A stretch of DNA of 8,589 nt from CAYUNT01 sp964446285 (GTDB taxonomy: Bacteria > Sumerlaeota > Sumerlaeia > SLMS01 > CAYUNT01), in contig CAYUNT010000192.1 of the NCBI GenBank assembly GCA_964446285.1, forward strand, positions 1 through 8,589. Direction: 5' to 3'. This document shows, piece after piece, positions 6,179 to 8,589 of this stretch; positions within the stretch are counted from its first letter, which is position 1; each line of letters opens with the position of its first letter. A program made the translations under genes and the position numbers. The notes beneath the pieces were generated by a model. That model saw only the letters and a list, made by a program, of their open reading frames with translations. It searched no databases and was not told the origin of the DNA.

Positions 6179-6236
6179 CGCGAACAAGCCGTTGCTCGCG
6201 GCGGCTTACAGCCGCGCGAGAACGGCATCGTTCGGT
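6179..6236 (+). other. attC recombination site of cassette 2
   Basis: A 58-bp imperfect palindrome. R'' is CGCGAAC (6179-6185) and L'' is GCCGTT (6188-6193). The stem CTCGCGGCGGC (6195-6205) pairs with GCCGCGCGAG (6211-6220) with one bulged G, around the loop TTACA. L' is AACGGC (6221-6226) and R' is GTTCGGT (6230-6236). G6194 is left unpaired between the L'' stem and the central stem, the position of the extrahelical base in classical attC sites. The spacings (AAC-2-L'', L'-3-GTT) equal those of the first attC, and the two share most of GAACAWGCCGTYGCWC. Confidence 0.72.
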
Positions 6237-6264
6237 CGGCAATATGGAGTATCCAAGTCAATTC

Positions 6265-6269
6265 AGGAG
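6265..6269 (+). promoter_or_regulatory. Ribosome binding site for the GTG start of the DUF2293 gene
   Basis: AGGAG lies 6 nt before GTG 6276. The longer open frame (from TTG 6192) begins inside the attC site and has no ribosome site. ATG codons at 6244 and 6298 are out of frame. Confidence 0.6.
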
Positions 6270-6275
6270 CAGGTT

Positions 6276-6962
6276 GTGAAATCGCCGCGTGCAGGAAATG
6301 AAGAACTGAAAGTATTCATCTCTCACCGCGAATCAACCTGCGGCGAGTGTGGTGAGAATCTCGGGGCGAAGGCATGGATCACTCTCGCCGGGGAGAAAGG
6401 GGCTTTGTGTCTGGCGTGCGCCGATTTGGATCATCTGGAGTTTCTGCCTTCCGGCGATGTGGCGTTGACCAGGCGCGCCCGCAAACACTCAACCCTTTGT
6501 GCCGTTGTGTGGCAATGGAGCAGTGCACGGAAGCGGTATGAACGCCAGGGGCTGCTGGTTGAAGCCCAGGCGTTGGAGCAAGCGGAAGCGGAGTGTCTGG
6601 CCGATAGCGAGGTCAGAGAGCGCCAGAGAGAACGGGAGGCCGCCCGGAGAGAGGGACTGGACTACCAGTATATAGACCAATTTGCCGCACGGGTCAAAGC
6701 ACTGTTCCCCCAATGCCCCCCGGGAAGAGAGCGAGACATCGCCGAGCACGCCTGTCTCAAGTATAGCGGCCGGGTCGGGCGGTCAGCGGCGGCCAAAGCA
6801 TTGGATGAGGCGGCGGTGCGCTTGGCGGTGATTGCGCATATCCGGCATCGGGAGACGAAATACCACGAGATGCTGGCCCGGGGATACGATAGATGGGAGG
6901 CGCGTGCTGCCGTCGAGGAGGTTGTGCATCGGGTGCTGCAACAGTGGGAGGCACATCATTGA
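6276..6962 (+). CDS. DUF2293 domain protein with zinc-ribbon-like N-terminus
   Basis: The 228-residue protein resembles DUF2293 proteins over its whole length. CGEC (22-25) and CLAC (45-48) form a CxxC-x19-CxxC pattern, likely a zinc site. FLPSGDVALTRRARKHS (56-72) and KRYERQGLLVEAQALEQAEAECLAD (86-110) follow, then a charged coiled region (111-127). The DUF2293 part holds FAARVKALFPQCPPGRERDI (136-155) and CLKYSGRVGRSAAAKALDE (160-178). The function of the family is unknown. The basic CLKYSGRVGRSAAAK stretch could bind nucleic acid, but this is inference. The gene begins about 40 bp beyond the last attC and has no attC after it, so it is probably the flank of the cassette insertion rather than a third cassette. 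No promoter is evident in those 40 bp, so its transcription may come through the cassettes. Confidence 0.82.
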   Translation: MKSPRAGNEELKVFISHRESTCGECGENLGAKAWITLAGEKGALCLACADLDHLEFLPSGDVALTRRARKHSTLCAVVWQWSSARKRYERQGLLVEAQALEQAEAECLADSEVRERQREREAARREGLDYQYIDQFAARVKALFPQCPPGRERDIAEHACLKYSGRVGRSAAAKALDEAAVRLAVIAHIRHRETKYHEMLARGYDRWEARAAVEEVVHRVLQQWEAHH

Positions 6963-6973
6963 TGGGGCGAGAG

Positions 6974-7028
6974 AGCTTGGGAAAAGAGGGACAGAGGAAA
7001 AGATAGATTGAGACCTATTTCCCAAGCT
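6974..7028. repeat. 11-bp inverted repeat between convergent genes
   Basis: AGCTTGGGAAA (6974-6984) and TTTCCCAAGCT (7018-7028) are perfect reverse complements around a 33-nt purine-rich loop. It lies in the 145-bp gap between the DUF2293 and glycosyltransferase stops, where a two-way terminator would be expected. Neither strand has a T-run directly after the stem, so the terminator reading is weak. It may instead be a mobile-element remnant. Confidence 0.5.
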
Positions 7029-7107
7029 TCTTTGCGCCGAGTGGGCAATTTCCCATTATGTCCCGTTAGCGTCGCTCAATTCGTGGTCTCATCTGCCGTT
7101 TTTAGGA

Positions 7108-8223
7108 TCATTTCGCCAGCGCGGACTCGACGATTTGATTCCAGGCGTCTGTCCATCGCCCGATCGAAAACGTCTCGCGCACGGCCTCGCGCTGGCGGTT
7201 CGCAACGGCCGCCAGATTTGCGTCGGTTTCCTCCATCGCCTGAAAAAGCGATGCCGGGTCACAGTCACATTGCACGGTCGGAAGATCGGCCAGGCCGCCG
7301 ATATGGGTCGAGATTGTCGGCGTGCCAGAGGCCATGGATTCCAGCGCGGCCAGCGACGTCCCTTCGCAAAACAAAGACGGAACCAGGGTCATGCGCGTCT
7401 GGCGATACAGGGCGGCCATATCCCCCGTGTCGATATGGCCTGCGAATTCAACGCGGGCTTCCATGCTCCGCTGTGCGATCAGCGCGCGCAATTGCTCTCC
7501 ATATCGAGGCGCGGGCGGATTTCCGGCGATGAGAAGCCGCGCCTGCGGATGGCGCGCCGCGTAAAGTCCAAAGGCTTGAATCGCCAAATGGATTCCTCGC
7601 GCGGGCGAACAATTGCGCGGCACAAGGATCGTCGAGCGCTCCTCAAGCGGCGGTCCGGCGGCTTCTCCGGCCGCGGGCGCGAACTTGCCAGGGTCCACGG
7701 CGTTGGGAACAAACCACACTCCTGGTTGATGCTCGGCAAAGGGGCGCTCGCCGGGTGGGGAAGGAATTTGCATCTCGCGCAGGAAATTCGTATCGTTGGC
7801 AACCGTTGCGCAAGCGCGTTTCACGGCCCAGCGCGCGATGAGGCGGCGCAAGCGATGCGAAAAGCGGCGTGGCGGCTGCATCCATTCGACGCCGTGGCTG
7901 AGCGCGATGATTCGCGGGTGAAACCAAACGCCCGCAACGTGAAACGGGTAATGCACGACAAGAAGATCATATCGTCGCAAGGTGGCGGCGTGGGCATGGA
8001 GCGCCACGTTGAACCACCACAACGCGGGTCCGCGCCGCCTGCCGAGCGGTCCGGGAAAACGCCCGACAGCGGCCATGCGCGGATCGCGCACCCCCGTGTC
8101 GATCTGAAACACAGTTTGCGTGCGTCCGGGACGATCGAGCGCGCGCAAAAGGTTGTGCAAATAGACCTCAGCGCCGCCGCGAACGGGCAGAAAATCGCTT
8201 GCAATGTGGGCAATTTGAATCAT
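7108..8223 (-). CDS. Glycosyltransferase, GT4 family (GT-B fold)
   Basis: The 371-residue protein matches GT4 enzymes, which transfer sugars from nucleotide-sugar donors, usually in the synthesis of cell-surface polysaccharide. It opens with MIQIAHIASDFLPVRGGAEV, with the acceptor-side glycine loop at 16-18. ALSHGVEW is at 107-114, the inter-domain FVPNAVDPGKF at 171-181, and RNCSPARGI at 203-211 in place of the usual R-x-x-x-x-K-G. The donor-site E-x7-E signature has E287 and E295 in FCEGTSLAALESMASGTP. The protein is probably cytoplasmic or membrane-associated. I chose ATG 8223 because GT4 proteins normally begin directly with the first strand; ATG 8262 would add 13 residues. Neither has a good ribosome site. 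Acceptor and sugar cannot be told. The gene has no sugar-pathway neighbour in view. Confidence 0.88.
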   Translation of the reverse strand: MIQIAHIASDFLPVRGGAEVYLHNLLRALDRPGRTQTVFQIDTGVRDPRMAAVGRFPGPLGRRRGPALWWFNVALHAHAATLRRYDLLVVHYPFHVAGVWFHPRIIALSHGVEWMQPPRRFSHRLRRLIARWAVKRACATVANDTNFLREMQIPSPPGERPFAEHQPGVWFVPNAVDPGKFAPAAGEAAGPPLEERSTILVPRNCSPARGIHLAIQAFGLYAARHPQARLLIAGNPPAPRYGEQLRALIAQRSMEARVEFAGHIDTGDMAALYRQTRMTLVPSLFCEGTSLAALESMASGTPTISTHIGGLADLPTVQCDCDPASLFQAMEETDANLAAVANRQREAVRETFSIGRWTDAWNQIVESALAK

Positions 8224-8546
8224 GAGAAACGAACGGTGGGAAGCGATGTCCGCCTTTGCCATTATTGCGTTTCGCGCGCTTCAACCGTCCGCGAGGCCCT
8301 TGGACGGTGTCAAGATCAACGGTTTGCGAATTACCCCGCGCCTTGCAATGTGCCCGAGGCTGGGTCTGGCACCCGCTCCGCGCAGGCAATTCAGGATTTT
8401 AGCGCGTATTGTGGATTTGGGGTTGCTTGTTCACCGGGTGGGGATTACAATGATCCCGGCAAGTTGAACGGAGAGTTCTTGCTCTGTGATGAAACAAAAC
8501 TATAATTCCCAAGTCCGGCGAGTCCTCCGCTGTCGTCCGGATTTAC
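8224..8546. other. Mostly non-coding divergent region
   Basis: It separates the minus-strand glycosyltransferase from a possible plus-strand gene at the right edge. Short open frames exist on both strands, but their translations are arginine- and proline-rich without domain-like features, so I call none. ACCGTCC (8284-8290) and GGACGGT (8302-8308) form a 7-bp inverted repeat. A perfect TTGACA on the minus strand (8308-8313) abuts it but lacks a matching -10. A plus-strand promoter candidate lies at 8479-8506. Confidence 0.55.
8479..8506 (+). promoter_or_regulatory. Candidate sigma-70-type promoter
   Basis: A perfect -10 box TATAAT is at 8501-8506. The -35 is weak: TTGCTC at 8479-8484 with a 16-bp spacer, or CTTGCT one base earlier with 17. 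The spacer is AT-richer than its surroundings. It points to the right edge, towards the possible coding start at 8547. Confidence 0.4.
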
Positions 8547-8589
8547 ATGGGGTATGAGCGTCTGTTTACATTCTGGCGCATTGTGGCTA
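8547..8589 (+). CDS. Possible start of a gene running off the right edge
   Basis: ATG 8547 opens 14 codons to the window end (MGYERLFTFWRIVA), about 40 bp downstream of the candidate promoter. The aromatic, hydrophobic start would suit a membrane protein. A second frame from ATG 8554 (MSVCLHSGALWL) is also open, and neither has a clear ribosome site. The call rests mainly on the promoter and on the empty region before it. Confidence 0.25.
   Translation, partial: MGYERLFTFWRIVA

Larger units (their letters stand above)
4972..6230 (+). mobile_element. Two-cassette integron array without integrase (CALIN-like)
   Basis: Cassette 1 runs 4972-5595 and cassette 2 runs 5596-6230, each from TT of a GTT box to G of the next. 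Each holds plus-strand coding sequence followed by an attC-like palindrome. The key evidence is boundary matching. The R'' box GCCGAAC (5523-5529) is the exact reverse complement of GTTCGGC at cassette 1's start (4971-4977). The R'' box CGCGAAC (6179-6185) is the exact reverse complement of GTTCGCG at cassette 2's start (5595-5601). An excised circular cassette must pair in this way. Content is typical too: one unknown protein with a 17-bp leader, and one toxin-antitoxin pair with its own leader. No intI lies in the window, and nothing upstream of 4971 is a clear attI or attC. Confidence 0.75.

Noticed and set aside
6962..7107. DUF2293 gene as a third integron cassette
   Set aside because: A third cassette starting GTTCGGT should end with an attC whose R'' is ACCGAAC. 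No such sequence or hairpin is present after the stop. GTTAGCG near 7065 has no partner arm.
8284..8313. Minus-strand promoter for the glycosyltransferase from TTGACA at 8308-8313
   Set aside because: The position 17 bp downstream reads GGACGG, part of an inverted repeat, not a -10 box.
8222..8467. 81-codon plus-strand open frame before the right-edge gene
   Set aside because: No ribosome site, overlaps the glycosyltransferase start, and the translation lacks any recognisable pattern.
7135..8505. 456-codon plus-strand open frame opposite the glycosyltransferase
   Set aside because: Arg/Gly-rich shadow. The minus strand carries all GT4 signatures.

Overview
The window is GC-rich, bacterial and very probably chromosomal. 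The exported iron-sulfur proteins (Tat signals, a NapH-type membrane polyferredoxin, a Sec signal peptide) suggest a Gram-negative-type cell envelope. No gene here fixes the taxon. I would guess an uncultured environmental lineage rather than a well-studied genus. No rRNA, tRNA or CRISPR array was seen.

Left block (1-4323, minus strand, transcribed right to left). Three genes lie in a row with gaps of about 100-120 bp: a Tat-exported DUF362 protein, a membrane polyferredoxin that fuses a NapH-like and a NapG-like half, and a Memo-family protein ('AmmeMemoRadiSam system protein B') with an N-terminal signal peptide, cut by the left edge. All three look exported or membrane-bound. I infer an envelope redox module of unknown substrate.

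Middle block (4324-6236). A 665-bp non-coding stretch carries several palindromes of REP-like design and a 19-bp tandem repeat. It is followed by what I read as two integron gene cassettes in a row on the plus strand. Cassette 1 (4972-5595) holds an unrecognised 187-residue protein. Cassette 2 (5596-6230) holds a two-gene toxin-antitoxin module (PF09720-type antitoxin and RelE/ParE-type toxin). Each ends in an attC-like imperfect palindrome. In each, the left-hand R'' box is the exact reverse complement of the seven bases at that cassette's own start, as expected of a cassette excised and inserted by an integron integrase. No intI gene is present, so locally this is a CALIN-like array (attC sites without integrase) or an insertion at a secondary site.

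Right block (6237-8589). A DUF2293 protein with a four-cysteine zinc-ribbon-like N-terminus starts about 40 bp after the last attC. After a 145-bp convergent gap with an 11-bp inverted repeat comes a GT4-type glycosyltransferase on the minus strand. The last ~320 bp are mostly non-coding, with a candidate plus-strand promoter that may drive a gene running off the right edge.
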